A stretch of 64,000 nt of DNA from Candidula unifasciata (GCA_905116865.2 CAJHNH020000226.1:225729-289728); one strand, 5' to 3'. Shown: positions 10,476 to 21,231, numbered from the stretch's first letter. The notes: generated by a model from the letters alone, not told the origin. Program-made: numbers and translations.

Positions 10476-10902
10476 TCAAAACCTCAATTACATAAGATCT
10501 GTAACCTGTGTGTTTATCGCCAGGATGCAAATTTAACTGGAAATGGCCTTTGCGGTTATTTACCCTGGAAAGGCTCTGAAATCCAGAACAGGTGTCTTTG
10601 TTCGTTGTCACTTTGGTCATGCCTCATTAGGTTTATGATCAGACACTAATTAAATCCGATCTTCCAGCTAACTTTGCTCCCGTACAATGTCGATTCTAAA
10701 AGTTCAAAGTCCGCTGAAAAGTGCTGTTATTTGCCTAGTCTCCCTGTCTCTTTAAATGGCAGTGTTTTCCATGGACACACTTGATCAAGAGAGGCTAATA
10801 AACATTAAGAGTCATTTGTGCTGCTCATCATTGCTCCAATAGGACCCCAGTGAGAGAAACAGAGACAGGGAGATGGTGGAATGAAGAGATGGATGGAGTG
10901 GT
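10476..10902. other. Intronic sequence, nothing recognised
   Basis: Unique-looking AT-rich sequence inside the candidate intron between exons 3 and 5. Splice-like sites occur, but no exon with compatible phase was convincing. Confidence 0.4.
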
Positions 10903-11182
10903 AAAAGGTAAAGGTAAAGTCGGTAGATGTGAACCAGCGTCATTGCACACGGTTATAAACCATAAGTGCTCTGCCACCAGTACGGATAAGAATTGTCCGC
11001 ATGTGTCGCCGTTCGCACGTAACTCTGTAGCTACAGCGACATTCCTCCATTTACCCCAGAGTGTCAACTCTGGTACCTATTTCCTAGAGGCTGAGTGAAC
11101 CCGGGGAGTCACCCGGTTTCGAACACCGACTGTGGGCTGCAGCGTGTCGCAGCCTCTTATCGACTGCGCTAACGCGGATGGA
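10903..11182 (-). mobile_element. SINE family F copy
   Basis: On the minus strand a tRNA-like head is visible (TTAGCGCAGTCGATAAGAGG and B box GTTCGAAACC). A unique body follows and the copy ends in TTTACCTTTACCTTTTACC. Only one clear copy occurs in the window. Confidence 0.6.
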
Positions 11183-11253
11183 GTGGTCCAGACTGTAAAC
11201 TATGCAAGACAAATGAGCACAGAAAAGTTCTGAAGAAAATAAGCTATACTCAC

Positions 11254-11433
11254 ATGAAAGCAAGCTCCATCCGTTTCAAATCCATTTCTGCTGTAAATTT
11301 TGTGGTATTGGAGGGCCGGCTTTTGAACATGGTAAAAGGATCCTCTTGCGATTCTCTGCATTCCTTGTTCTGTTGTCTCACTTGCTATGTCATCAATATC
11401 GACAGACACAGTGGAGAAAGTGCTATGTGGTAA
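11254..11433 (-). CDS. NXPE-like gene, exon 3
   Basis: A minus-strand exon of exactly 180 nt (60 codons), phase 0 at both ends. The acceptor is GTTCATTAGAG and the donor TTTCAT|GTGAGTATA. It encodes LPHSTFSTVSVDIDDIASET, then MQRIARGSFYHV, then YHKIYSRNGFETDGACFH. It follows directly in frame from exon 2 (phase 0). Another AG 12-18 bases away could be the acceptor, but only this one keeps phase with exon 2. Confidence 0.55.
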
Positions 11434-11627
11434 CTCTAATGAACACTTTATGTAATGAGAAGAAAGTACTGGTCGCTAGTGCATTGTCTTGAGCAACTTG
11501 TGGCCCATCTTCAACCCTACATTTGCGAAGGGACTAAACTAAGCCTTATCCTCTCCCAAATATGTATTGGCATTCTCTTTTATGTTTGCATCAGACACAC
11601 TAACTAAAAAAAGTAATATTTTATATA

Positions 11628-11850
11628 CAGCGCCCGGCTCTCTAGTGTAGTTGGTTAAATCTGACTTCGCGACGACTGGGTGACGAACTCCTTGTGGTCT
11701 GGGTTCACGTCCGGGGGTAGGTAGAAAAGCCACATTTCTGTCCGATTTACAGTACCTATCATTGAATCAAGGCCGAAGGATTGTGATATTCATAGTACCG
11801 AGTCAAAGGGTTAACAACTCATGGTTTCAGTGTGTTTAAAATAAAAAATA
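11628..11850 (+). mobile_element. SINE family C copy
   Basis: The tRNA-like head is CTAGTGTAGTTGGTTAAATC with a B-box-like GGGTTCACGTCC. The body has AAGCCACATTTCT and GATTTACAG, then ATCAAGGCCGAA and TACCGAGTC. Copies also lie at 12043-12450, 19304-19524 and 30625-30835. Confidence 0.8.
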
Positions 11851-12042
11851 CTGCATAGTATTTTTGGTCACTCAGCACATAATTACTAATAAGATTATTA
11901 TTATTATTATTATTATTAGTTAGTTAAACAAGACGTTGAGGCCACTACCCCCCAAATTGTGTAAGATCCCCTTTTTGCAATATTTTCTTTGGTCAATGAC
12001 AATGCACAAGTGTCTACTTATGTTATGTGAAGTTATTATGTG

Positions 12043-12450
12043 CCCGGCTCGCTAGCGTAGTTGGCTAAACCAGATTGCGCAGAGACTGCGTGACAAACTC
12101 CTTGTGGTTCAATCCCTGGGGTAGGCAGGAAAGTCACATTTTCTCCCAGATTTACGGTATTTACAACGGAGTCAGTCGGCTTTGTGGCTAAGTCAATGCG
12201 AACGCTTCGCTTCGTAATGCCGGGATGCCAGGTTCGATCCCAGCTGCAGGCAATGCGCCTTGCGTTGGTTTCGACAGTGGTATCAAGAAAGGGCCGACCG
12301 TCCAGGAAGCAATGGCAAACTACTGGATGTAACTTGCCTAGACAAAACCACACAACAGCCAGGGGCTGGTAGGGTTGGTTATGCAACAATGGAATCAAGG
12401 CCGAAAGGTTGCGATATCCATAATACCGAGCCTAAGGGATACTAAAACAA
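12043..12450 (+). mobile_element. SINE family C copy split by a SINE B
   Basis: The 5' half (to about 12173, ending ...TTTACGGTATTTACAACGGA) and the 3' half (from about 12386, ATGGAATCAAGGCCGAAAGG) are the two parts of one family C element. The intact copy at 30625-30835 shows them contiguous. Confidence 0.85.
12174..12385 (+). mobile_element. SINE family B copy nested in SINE C
   Basis: It matches 8478-8722 from GTCGGCTTTGTGGCTAAG to GGGGCTGGTAGGGTTGG. It is inserted within the family C element and is therefore younger than it. A CGCTT duplication occurs near 12203. Confidence 0.85.
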
Positions 12451-12574
12451 ACAAAATTCTTATCACTGACCTACCCAGTCTAGTAGCGTGGCGGGCGGCA
12501 TTATGTTGACCCCAAAACCAGCTGAGTGACGACTGGCATTTGATTTATGAATCTAACTTGCGAAACACTGGTAA

Positions 12575-13200
12575 AAGATATTTTTTTAAAAATAATTTCC
12601 TTAATTGCTTCTATGCATTCTTGACAGTATTGTTCGTGGCTTTCTCCACCTCCTCCTTATTTCTTCTCCTACTCCTCCTTCTCTTTTTCCTTCTCTTCTT
12701 CTTCTTCTTCTTCTTCTTCTTCTTCTTCTTCTTCTTCTTCTTCTTCTTCTTCTTCTTCTTCTTCTTCTTCTTCTTCTTCTTCTTCTTCTTTTTCCGTCAT
12801 CTTCCACGAATCAATCCTGAAAGTTGTCTGATATTTTGATTAAACACTTATTCATTCTACTAATTCACGCTCAACCATTTTCTCAACTTGTTTTTTTTTT
12901 ATTTAGATATTTTTTAAAAAATAATTTCCCCAATTGCTCCTATGCATTCTTGACAGTATTGTTCGTGGCTTTCTCCACCTCCTACTCCCCCTTCTCTTTT
13001 TCCTCCTTTTCTTCTTCTTCTTCTTCTTCTTCTTCTTCTTCTTCTTCTTCTTCTTCTTCTTCTTCTTCTTCTTCTTCTTCTTCTTCTTCTTCTTTTTCCG
13101 TCATCTTCCACGCACCAATCCTGAAAGTTGTCTGATATTTTGATTGAACACTTATTTATTCTACTAATTCCCGCTAAACCATTTTCTCAACTTGTTTTTC
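12575..13200. repeat. Tandem duplication containing two (TTC)n arrays
   Basis: Two copies (about 12575-12895 and 12904-13200) share a left flank TTCTTGACAGTATTGTTCG, a (TTC)n array, and a right flank TTTTTCCGTCATCTTCCACG...TTTTCTCAACTTGTTTTT. The arrays span about 12685-12790 and 13010-13093. The F/S/L-rich open frames are repeat artefacts. Confidence 0.9.
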
Positions 13201-13269
13201 TTTAGGTAGCTACCCCCCCCCCCTCCCCTCCCTCCTCTTTTACCTACATCCACAGATTTGCATCCTGTA

Positions 13270-13350
13270 GAATACAGTGGGTTTCGATTTCGGTACTTGG
13301 AATTACGAGTCGGACTCGCAACGCCTAATCCACGGATACCGCTTGTCTGC
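13270..13350 (-). repeat. tRNA-like SINE head fragment
   Basis: On the minus strand GGCGTTGCGAGTCCGACTCG is shared with the 5' part of the SINE at 17050-17335. Only the head is present. Confidence 0.45.
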
Positions 13351-13394
13351 ATTCTTAGCTTTATCAAATATAGACTTGTGTTTTGAATACTTAC

Positions 13395-13563
13395 CTCGCG
13401 TAATTTGTTGAGATCTATGTACACTTGCATGCTTGAATTTATAAGTGGGCGCAATGATGAGTCATCGCCAGGAATAACCCAGTAGTTCTGATGCTCTTGG
13501 TAGGAAAAGCGGCTCCGATGTTCCTCAGAAATACGCGGCAGTAAGTTCCATGGTGAGATCATT
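13395..13563 (-). CDS. NXPE-like gene, exon 2
   Basis: A minus-strand exon of 169 nt. The acceptor is GTGACCCTTCAG and the donor GCGAG|GTAAGTATT, close to consensus. It encodes MISPWNLLPRISEEHRSRFS, then YQEHQNYWVIPGDD, then MQVYIDLNKLRE. The first base completes a codon with two bases from exon 1 (AG+A = Arg), and the exon ends in phase 0 into exon 3. This would be the lumenal stem after the membrane anchor. Its composition and the good splice sites argue for a real exon. Confidence 0.6.
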
Positions 13564-13594
13564 CTGAAGGGTCACATGTGATTTATCATAGTTT

Positions 13595-13597
<3 letters not shown>

Positions 13598-13674
<77 letters not shown>
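13598..13674. repeat. (AT)n microsatellite
   Basis: About 75 bp of uninterrupted AT, just upstream (minus strand) of the exon 2 acceptor. Confidence 0.95.
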
Positions 13675-13675
<1 letters not shown>

Positions 13676-13990
13676 ATGGTAAAATACAGATAGGTAGAAT
13701 TTGTCGAGGCCGACCTCTACTACGATATAAAAACGTGTGCAAGCGAGAAATTAATTATATAGGTATTGAGATGGACTGGTGGGAACAAAATGACATGGAC
13801 AGTGTTGTGTGGAGCGGTCGCATCAGGAAGGGAATGAGAATGAAGGAAGAAAATACCAAAAGAAAGGAGAAGAAACAAACTAAACACAAATGTCGGCTGG
13901 CAACAATTGTCCTAAAATCCGATGCGATAATTGTGGAAGACTTTTCTTAACGCGGGCGCGTTCTAGTCACACGCTCACCATCGCCATAAA
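13676..13990 (+). pseudogene. LINE C-terminal tail with C2H2 motif
   Basis: It encodes RGRPLLRYKNVCKREINYIG, WWEQNDMD and a lysine-rich stretch. In a shifted frame it then reads CDNCGRLFLTRARSSHTLT, a degenerate C2H2 finger. RGR..RYKD...W and a final zinc finger is the known C-terminal architecture of a widespread invertebrate LINE group. A frameshift separates the two parts. Confidence 0.65.
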
Positions 13991-14088
13991 TTGTAAGTCC
14001 CATGCCTCCACATAGCGTAATATAACACTATCGTCAGGAAAGACGGAGAGGTGTCAATCATATATGTGTGTGTGTGTATATATACGTA

Positions 14089-14094
<6 letters not shown>

Positions 14095-14143
<49 letters not shown>

Positions 14144-14205
14144 CGGTGGCACTTTGTGTCACCGGGTGTTTATCGCTTGTGTGATGACCTGGTGGAGTAC
14201 AGCTA
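14095..14205 (+). repeat. (TA)n tract joined to a family E 3' end
   Basis: A 45-bp TA run passes directly into GGTGGCACTTTGTGTCACCG, GGTGTTTATCGCTTGTG and a (CTAC)n tail. This is the 3' half of family E only. Confidence 0.75.
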
Positions 14206-14373
14206 CCTACCTACCTACCTAATGTTTCTTTTGACATCCTCTTTTTCTCAGACTGTTCTTTTCCCATTTAAGTGACTGTTTTGTAATTCTTTACTAATTT
14301 CATCTCTGAGTGTGCCTAGTATATTTCCCCCTATGTCACACACACACACACATACACACACACAAGCGCACAC

Positions 14374-14374
<1 letters not shown>

Positions 14375-14425
<51 letters not shown>
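14375..14425. repeat. (AG)n microsatellite
   Basis: About 50 bp of GA repeats preceded by a short (CA)n. Confidence 0.95.
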
Positions 14426-14429
<4 letters not shown>

Positions 14430-14605
14430 GGCTTAAGCGAGAAAGAGATGTAGAGTCAGATTGAGACGGAATTGTTTCTCCGTGGCCAAGCTATTAGGAC
14501 TTTGGTTTGTCGACTGCAGTTTTACGATGATTTCTTCTGTTCACTGTTTGAACATAATTCGCGCCTTGTAACATTGTTATCAACGTCCTATTTGTAGATA
14601 CTTGC

Positions 14606-14708
14606 CTGGTTGTCCCATATAGAATTATCCCACTAACAGCAAAAACTGCAGTCACAGCTCTGAAACACGCATTTTCTGATCTGCGCATGTTTGTTTTTCT
14701 GTTAAATT
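14606..14708 (-). CDS. NXPE-like gene, exon 1: signal anchor
   Basis: A minus-strand exon following the acceptor ACTTTTCATTTTCAG. The first ATG (14688) gives MRRSENACFR, then AVTAVFAVSGIILYG, ending TT. This is a short basic cytosolic tail followed by about 17 hydrophobic residues, as in type II membrane proteins. The best phase-matching donor is ACCAG|GCAAGT, the strong consensus of the rare GC-AG introns. It ends with two bases and joins exon 2 in frame (R). A GT four bases further in (CAA|GTATCT) would be out of phase. The acceptor implies an upstream 5' UTR exon not found here. Confidence 0.45.
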
Positions 14709-14809
14709 CTGAAAATGAAAAGTAATTATTAACATATTTCTTTTTCTTCTCCTCCTCCTTCTCGACCACCTTCTTCTTCATCTCTTCCTCCTCCTTCTTC
14801 TTCATATAT

Positions 14810-15235
14810 TAATGTGTTCATCGTAGAAACACCCAGCAGAATAAAAAAGGCACTATTTTATAAACATAGTTTGTCATATAATCACAACTATATGCACTAT
14901 GACTGTCGATTAATACAACTAACAGGAGGGAATATAACAACATTTTGGGGAAAAACAACTCTTTAAATGCCACGGAAACCACATACTGTTGTGTGGTTAA
15001 TGAATAGAGCTGTCAGGTCCCATTGCTGCTATAACAATAATTATTAATAGCATTTACATATCAAACATATTAGTAATCCAAAATTATCGTTATTTTTTTA
15101 AAGTAAGTAATTTCTAATACATTATTACATAACTGAACAAATAATATGAAGTTATTTCATGTGTGCTGGTTGATTAGTGGACCTAATGGCTGTGTTATTA
15201 TTATTACACACTCCCCCTAATCAAGCATGTCATAA
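14810..15235. other. No gene recognised
   Basis: AT-rich single-copy-looking sequence upstream of the candidate exon 1. No TATA-type promoter or repeat can be singled out. Confidence 0.4.
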
Positions 15236-15512
15236 AAGACAAGCAAAGCAAGGACCCTTTTCCATGCCTTCATGCGTATTGGCCAAATAGGGCTTGACCT
15301 ATATTTTATAGACCAATCGGAACTTGAGTGTGTGATGTGGTCAACATCCCGCCGTCCGCCTTTACTTCGCAGGATTGCACCTGGTACCCACTGAAGGCTG
15401 GGTCGACCTAGGAGCCAAAGTCCTTTTTAAAACAAGTCTGGCCCCGTCAGGACCGGAACCCACGACTTTCCGATCAGCAGGCGATCGTCAAGCTGCTACA
15501 CTACAACGTAGC
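15236..15512 (-). mobile_element. SINE family D copy
   Basis: On the minus strand it has a B-box-like GGTTCCGGTCC, the body TGGGTACCAGGTGCAATCC and GACCACATCACACAC, and a 3' end GGAAAAGGGTCCTTGC. Confidence 0.75.
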
Positions 15513-15814
15513 ATCTCATACGATGAAATTAAGGATTTGCTGAAATCAGACTGAAAGGTACAACTATCACAGCCTAGCTGTAAGTGACAATATGCTAATA
15601 ATCCCTTTAAGGGATTCTTTTCAATATATATATATGTGTGCATGTATTAGTAGACATCTGTATTTATATTTACATTTAACTAAACAGGCACTGGACTCAG
15701 TAAATTTGTAGAGGCACCCTCTAACCATGTATTACAATGTTTATTTTTTTTAAACAATACTTGTTTCTATGCATTTCACGTTACTTTAAGTATGTAGTTA
15801 TATTTATTTGAGTC

Positions 15815-15985
15815 GATGGCGTTGAACCCCACCAGAACACCAAGACAAGCGATTAACACTTGATGACGCAAAGAGCCACCAATCGGATGAGAATCGCCCG
15901 GGAGCAAGTCCCAGAAACCCCGTTCAACTGTTAGGTTACACTAGGGCTCCTGACAACAGCCGGAATGAGGCTTTAAAATACCCAA
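15815..15985 (-). repeat. Family E copy
   Basis: Reverse complement of the family: CCCCACCAG, GACAAGCGATTAACAC, CCCAGAAACCCCGTTC and TTAGG. Confidence 0.7.
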
Positions 15986-16224
15986 AAATATTGCGTCCCA
16001 TCTTGGGATGTAATTGTTATTAATGATATATTCATTTACTATTCAGCACATTAAAAACAGTAACGACAACAACAACAACAACAAAACGATAATGTCTTGA
16101 ATGGCAAATACATGTTATAGTATACCCGAAATAAAAGGAAATGTATAATCAAATATTTTAAAATATAATTTCTTGTGTTAAAAAGTCGTCCACATGTGGG
16201 ATGCAATTTTTTTTTTTTCGAAGC

Positions 16225-16472
16225 ATCACCCTGGCGTCTTCTGGGGGCCCTGATATAGGTTAGTTACGTATCCTTTACAGGACGTTGCAGAACCAACCCC
16301 AGCAGCCCCTGGCTGTTGTGTGGTTTCTCTAGGCAAATTTACGTCCAGTAGTTTGCCATTGCGACTAACCGGTCGGCCCCTGATACCACTGTCGAAACGA
16401 ACGCAAGGCGCATGGCCCGCAGCTGGGATCGAGCCCGGCACCCCGGCATCGACTTAGCCACAGAGCCGACCC
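16225..16472 (-). mobile_element. SINE family B copy
   Basis: Full-length reverse-complement match: GTATCCTTTACAGGACGTTG, CAAATTTACGTCCAGTAG, ATACCACTGTCGAAAC and CTTAGCCACAGAGCCGAC. Confidence 0.85.
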
Positions 16473-16484
16473 CTGAATATATAT

Positions 16485-16640
16485 AGGCTATATATATGGC
16501 CTAGGCCATAGATATAGCCGTAACGGCTGAAAGGGTTTCTAAGACCTCTCCACAGGTGATCCTCATCCGCATGGTGGCACTTTCACCAGGTGGTTATCGC
16601 TTGTGTGAAGTCCTGGTGGGGTACAGCTACCTACCTATCT
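16485..16640 (+). repeat. Family E copy
   Basis: Matches the family from the CCATAGATATAG region to GTCCTGGTGGGGTACAGC, ending in CTACCTACCTA. Confidence 0.7.
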
Positions 16641-17049
16641 ATAATGTATATACGTGGTTAAAGACGGGCCCCTTAGCCCTGTTACAAAATTATTGGGTAA
16701 TGAAAAAGGGGGGGGGGGGCAACATTAGGCCCCGCCCCCAACTCATCCTTCCACAATTTTTTTCAAAATAATTGTTTGCTTCTTTTTTTTTTTTTTTTAT
16801 TCATTTAAAAAAAAAAATAGAAATTATTTATGTGCTTTTTTTTTAATTGAAATTAGTTATGACTGATAACCCAAAACCTACCTTATCGGTTTCTTGTTTC
16901 TTGTCTAGTAAAGCTGCACCTACCACTCTGTTGGGTTAGAGACACTAGTCGCTACACCATCTGTCGCTTAGTGAGTGTTTAACGAGTGGTTGGGTGGCGG
17001 GTTGACGCAGTGTTTGAATATGGATAATCGAATAAGTATTTGAGAGAGT
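16641..17049. other. Homopolymer-rich spacer
   Basis: Contains a G run near 16710, poly-T near 16782-16798 and poly-A near 16806. No gene recognised. Confidence 0.5.
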
Positions 17050-17335
17050 GCAGCGACCGTGGCTTAGGCGTTGCGAGTCCGACTCGTAATTCCAGTAATT
17101 CCAACTTACCGCGATCGAAACACTTTTGGCTGCGTGGATTATTATCATGGTATGCGGTGTCGCAGGTCGACCCAGCCTAAAATGGGTACCAAGATGTATG
17201 TCCTGGGGAAGTAAAGACGGCCGGCGTAATGCTGACAACATTACCCACCCAGTGCCGATTGGTCTGTAGAAATTTGGATGCTCTCCTAATATGCCCGATG
17301 CGACTAAATGTATGAAAATGGATCTTTACTTACTT
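17050..17335 (+). mobile_element. SINE family D relative with divergent head
   Basis: The body and 3' end match family D (GGTCGACCCAGCC, GGCCGGCGTAATGCTGACAAC, TGCCGATTGGTCTGTAG). The head carries CGTTGCGAGTCCGACTCG, shared with 13270-13350. Possibly a subfamily. Confidence 0.65.
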
Positions 17336-17344
17336 TTTGAGATA

Positions 17345-17490
17345 GTGACGTTAATCCTCCAAGACCGCACAACAAGCGATTAACACCTAGTGACACCATT
17401 CAGATGAAGGTCCCCCAGGTACAAGTCCCATAAACCGATCTCAACCGTTAAGTTCTATTAGGGCCCCAGTCGACAGCCATGTTGGGGACT
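17345..17490 (-). repeat. Family E copy
   Basis: AACAAGCGATTAACACC, GGTCCCCCAGGTACAAGTCC and TTAGGGCC on the plus strand are the reverse complement of the family. Confidence 0.65.
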
Positions 17491-17689
17491 TTAAAATAAA
17501 ATAAATTATCTTCCCATATTACAAGTCGAGATGAATACTATGCAAGTGACTGACTGTAGCCACAAATGGTTACATTGACACCTCGTCAACACACCACGAA
17601 CGACTGCGTATACCCATGTCTTACCAAGCCCTCGCTTCATAACTCTTTTCAAATCAAAGTCACCTTCACATACAACAGTAGTGAATAAA

Positions 17690-17995
17690 TTGTGTCCCAC
17701 CAGGACATCACAGAGAGCGATAAACACCCGCTAACACAAAGTGTCACCATGCGGATGAGGTTCACCCTCGGGTCCTGGAAACCCCGTTGAACCGTTATGT
17801 TATATTAGGGCCACTGGCAACAGCATGGGTGGGGTTTCAAAATTACCAAAAATTTCATCCCACAAGGGAACGACTTAGTGAAAAAATACACACATACAAC
17901 ATCGACTTTCAACCCCACCCAGATCGCACAAACGGCTATAAACACTCGGTGATTCAAAGTGAGACTATTCAATATGAATACCATGTAAGTATCTG
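17690..17995 (-). repeat. Two adjacent family E copies
   Basis: One copy spans about 17690-17850 (CACCAGGACATCACAGAGAG...TTAGGGCCAC). A second, shorter copy lies at about 17905-17995 (AACGGCTATAAACACTCGG). Confidence 0.55.
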
Positions 17996-18639
17996 TGCCC
18001 CAGGTGCTTAACTGCACCTTTTCCTGTGTTGTCACGCTTGATAGGAGCTGTTGGGAGCAGAATCCAGTTGCTATGAATCAGGTAGGTTGGTAGTCTTAGT
18101 TTCAGCTTCATAGCAAACGGGTCACCCCATCGTTGCACCGCTCTTCTGCCAACGAAAAAGTAAACAGTATGTTTATCACAGTCAGTTGTGGAAAGAAGGA
18201 CAGACTGTTGTCTCAGCATATCTAGCATACACATGCAGTAAAAGCATACGTAGCTATATGAAGTGCTAACATAAACAGTCCCACATTATAAATGCAGTTC
18301 ATTATTAATAGTAGCAGAAGTCACCAACAGACCAGCAGTTGCACACACAGTCAATTTAATTCACATAAGGGCACCACTAACATTGCGACAACAAGCATCG
18401 TGCCATTTTCTGAATTTACAATTCACTCCACCACGTTGGTCACAGTCAAAAAAAACATTCCAAATGAAATCCGAGGTTCACAGTGTCACGCCATGCATTT
18501 ATTGCAGAAGCTGGGCGACAAAACTATATCTTTTCAGTCTAAAAATGGAGTAGAAATGCAACGACTACCGTCTGGCAAAAGCAAAAAATTTGCCTCGGCT
18601 CCAAACAACGCCATTGCCTAGAGTCCATTCTGACCGGAA
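17996..18639. other. Unassigned open frames
   Basis: A minus frame at 17965-18234 (WGDPFAMKLKLRLPTYLIHS, then NWILLP) and a plus frame at 18292-18621 have protein-like composition but no family I recognise. The minus frame is preceded by a possible acceptor TTTTTCGTTGGCAG. They could be an exon or LINE debris adjoining the RNase H relic. Confidence 0.25.
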
Positions 18640-19615
18640 GTCAGTGGCTATGATGCAGAGGTCCACGCTCTTATATGTGAAAATCCAGATGAGGTAAATG
18701 CAAATGTACTGATCTACAGAGATGGGTCCGTTTTATGGGGACACAAAAAGTACATGGGCATTTACTGCGTGCTCTGGCGGTAGAACAGTCCAGGACGCGA
18801 GTGGTGCCTTTGGTATGACTACTAGCTGCATAACAATGGAGGTGATGGCGGTAACACAAGCTTTTTTATGGCTAGCATCGCAGGTCTATTCTCACTTGTG
18901 TGTGCTGAGTGATTCCATGAGTATGATCCTGCGGGTCGAGGCGGGCTTTGTACGAAGACAGTGGATCGATTCTTTGCAAAACTCCACTGTGCGTTAAGTT
19001 CCTTTCATCTTTATCCCAGGGAATGAGGGTGTTGTTGGCAATGAAATAGCCGACAGATTAGCCGGCTCTGCTTTAGTTACAGAGGGCCGGCCCATGGATC
19101 ATGCCGACATTGCTAACGCCATTAGAGAGGTAGGACATATCCGAGGATTTTTGGAGCGGCACACACACCTCTTTGCTAAGAGTGCAAGAACTGGGAGTTA
19201 AAATCGGGACAGCCAGGCACGAGAAGCACACCGGAAGCACGAAAAGTCTTGTCAACCAGCATAGAACTGTGACCATCAACCACGGAAATCTGATGTATAT
19301 GTTGTTTATTTGTTTGTTTTAGTATCCAGAAGCCTTGAGTTGTTAACCCTTAGGCTCGGTATTATGGATATCGCAACCTTTCGGTCTTGATTCCATTGTA
19401 AATACCGTAAATCTGGGAGAAATGTGGATTTCTGCCTAACCCCGGGATTGAACCGGGACCACAAGGATTTCGTCACCCGGTCTCCGCGTAATCCGGTTTA
19501 GCTAACTACGCTAGAGAGCCTGGTTGATGTATATGTTAAAGGAGGAATATGAGCACCCATGGACGTGTCCGGAGTGCCGTGAAGATAACCCAAATCATAA
19601 GTCATACCTCATGTA
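18640..19615 (+). pseudogene. I-clade LINE relic: RNase H and C-terminus
   Basis: Frames encode YRDGSV, then KSTWAFTACSGGRTVQDASG, then MEVMAVTQAFLWL, then VLSDSMSMILRVEAG, then GNEIADRLAGSAL. All four acidic RNase H positions are present but spread over different frames. After the nested SINE the tail encodes EEYEHPWTCPECRED. Non-functional. Confidence 0.75.
19304..19524 (-). mobile_element. SINE family C inserted in LINE, with 13-bp TSD
   Basis: A reverse-complement family C element (TTAGTATCCAGAAGCC...CTACGCTAGAGAGCC) flanked by direct repeats TGATGTATATGTT at 19291-19303 and 19525-19537. These are a clean target-site duplication. Confidence 0.9.
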
Positions 19616-21039
19616 GGCGATTGATTTTTTGATGCGCCCGCATGGTTAACGCATCGTACCAAGTGACCAGGGTGTGTGACTTTCTCCAGTCAAGGAGCTC
19701 AAGTCAAACGACGCTACGACTATTGAGTTCGGGCAGGAGATCATTGAGAGGCCCCACGACAGTAGGAAGCACACTAATACGCCAATAACCACAACATTTC
19801 TGGCACGGGTTGCATGTCCCATAGTCAACACCAACCAAAAATACTGCAATACAACATACCACTCTAAGTGTAGTCTTAGTCTGAAATCAGTCTCTTCATT
19901 ATTGACGAACACATTGCGACGAAGATGGATTCCTGATCAATGACTCACTGTCGTCAAATCTACTACTGCCTGTTAAATACACTCACATCGGCAGTCTCCA
20001 GAACACGGGAAAAAACACCATGGGAACTGTGTACAAGTGCATGCAACGGGCGACTCAAAGCCCGCTAACGCAGATGCACCTATGTTATGTGCAGTGATAG
20101 TCTACTGGCGGTTCCCTATCCAAGAGACCTCGCCCCCCAAGGTGAACAGATCTTAGTGAAAATATTCCAGACCTCCAGTCTGCTACCCAGTCACTCATTG
20201 ATGTACCACTGGTCCACCTCCAGTTAACCAGCATTCCTAATACCTCCCCATCACTACTTCATGTTGGTCAATACATACACAGTTACCAAAGCATCTTCTG
20301 TAGCACTTAAAGATACCTCGTCAACCAGCGTGCCACATAGCAGCAACCTCACACCCCCCCCCCCCCAACCCCATCTTCCAGTTAACCAGCATTCCTGATA
20401 CCTCCCCATGACTACTCCACGTTGGTCAACACATACACAGTTACCACAGCATCTTCTGTAGCACTTAAAGATACCTCGTCAACCAGCGTGCCACATAGCA
20501 GCAACCTCACACCCCCTTCCCCCACCTTTCACACACACATGAACCGACACAAGCCTGTTCTAATAAATCACTCTGACCGCATTCCAAAGTACAACTTATG
20601 ATCCAAAATTTTCAATAAACAGATTTCGAGTTCTCACAGAACAAAACATATTTATAGAAACCAGTCCATGAGACTTGAACAATACGCGCAAACATTCACA
20701 CCACACAGTTACACTGACTGAAAGCGACTGACAACTCAAACTACCCAGGTTTTTTTCCCCCTTTCCACCTGCTGTCCATTCCTCGTGATTTTAAGGATCT
20801 CGCCACAACCCAGGCTTCGATACCCACACAAAATCCGTGATGGCTTGTGGTGATAAGTCCTCAAGCTACTCATAAACTTCAAGCGACACGTCTTATACAA
20901 TTTTTAATGCAGTGGCCTACATGTTTACACTACCAATTCGTCAATAAAACATGAACGCCCGCGTGTATCGATGTCTCATAAAGCCCTGGCTTCACTAATT
21001 CTTTACACACCAAAGTGACCTTTACATATAAACAGTGAC
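19616..21039. other. Mostly unassigned; one tandem duplication
   Basis: No gene recognised apart from the duplication at 20221-20525. Confidence 0.4.
20221..20525. repeat. Tandem duplication, period about 162 bp
   Basis: CAGTTAACCAGCATTCCT begins both units (about 20221 and 20383). Both share GCATCTTCTGTAGCACTTAA and GTCAACCAGCGTGCCACATA and end in a C-rich run. Confidence 0.9.
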
Positions 21040-21152
21040 GTTTAACACCATCAGGACTGCACAACGCGCGATAAACACTCGGTGACACAAAGTGCCACTA
21101 TTCGGATAAGAATCTGCTGGCCACAAGTCTCATAAACCCTGTTCAATGGTTA

Positions 21153-21231
<79 letters not shown>
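21040..21231 (-). repeat. Family E fragment followed by (TA)n
   Basis: ACACCATCAGGACTGCACAAC...GCGATAAACACTCGG and CAATGGTTAGG match family E in reverse. An (AT)n run fills 21157-21231, immediately beyond the 3' end of the retrotransposon below. Confidence 0.65.
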
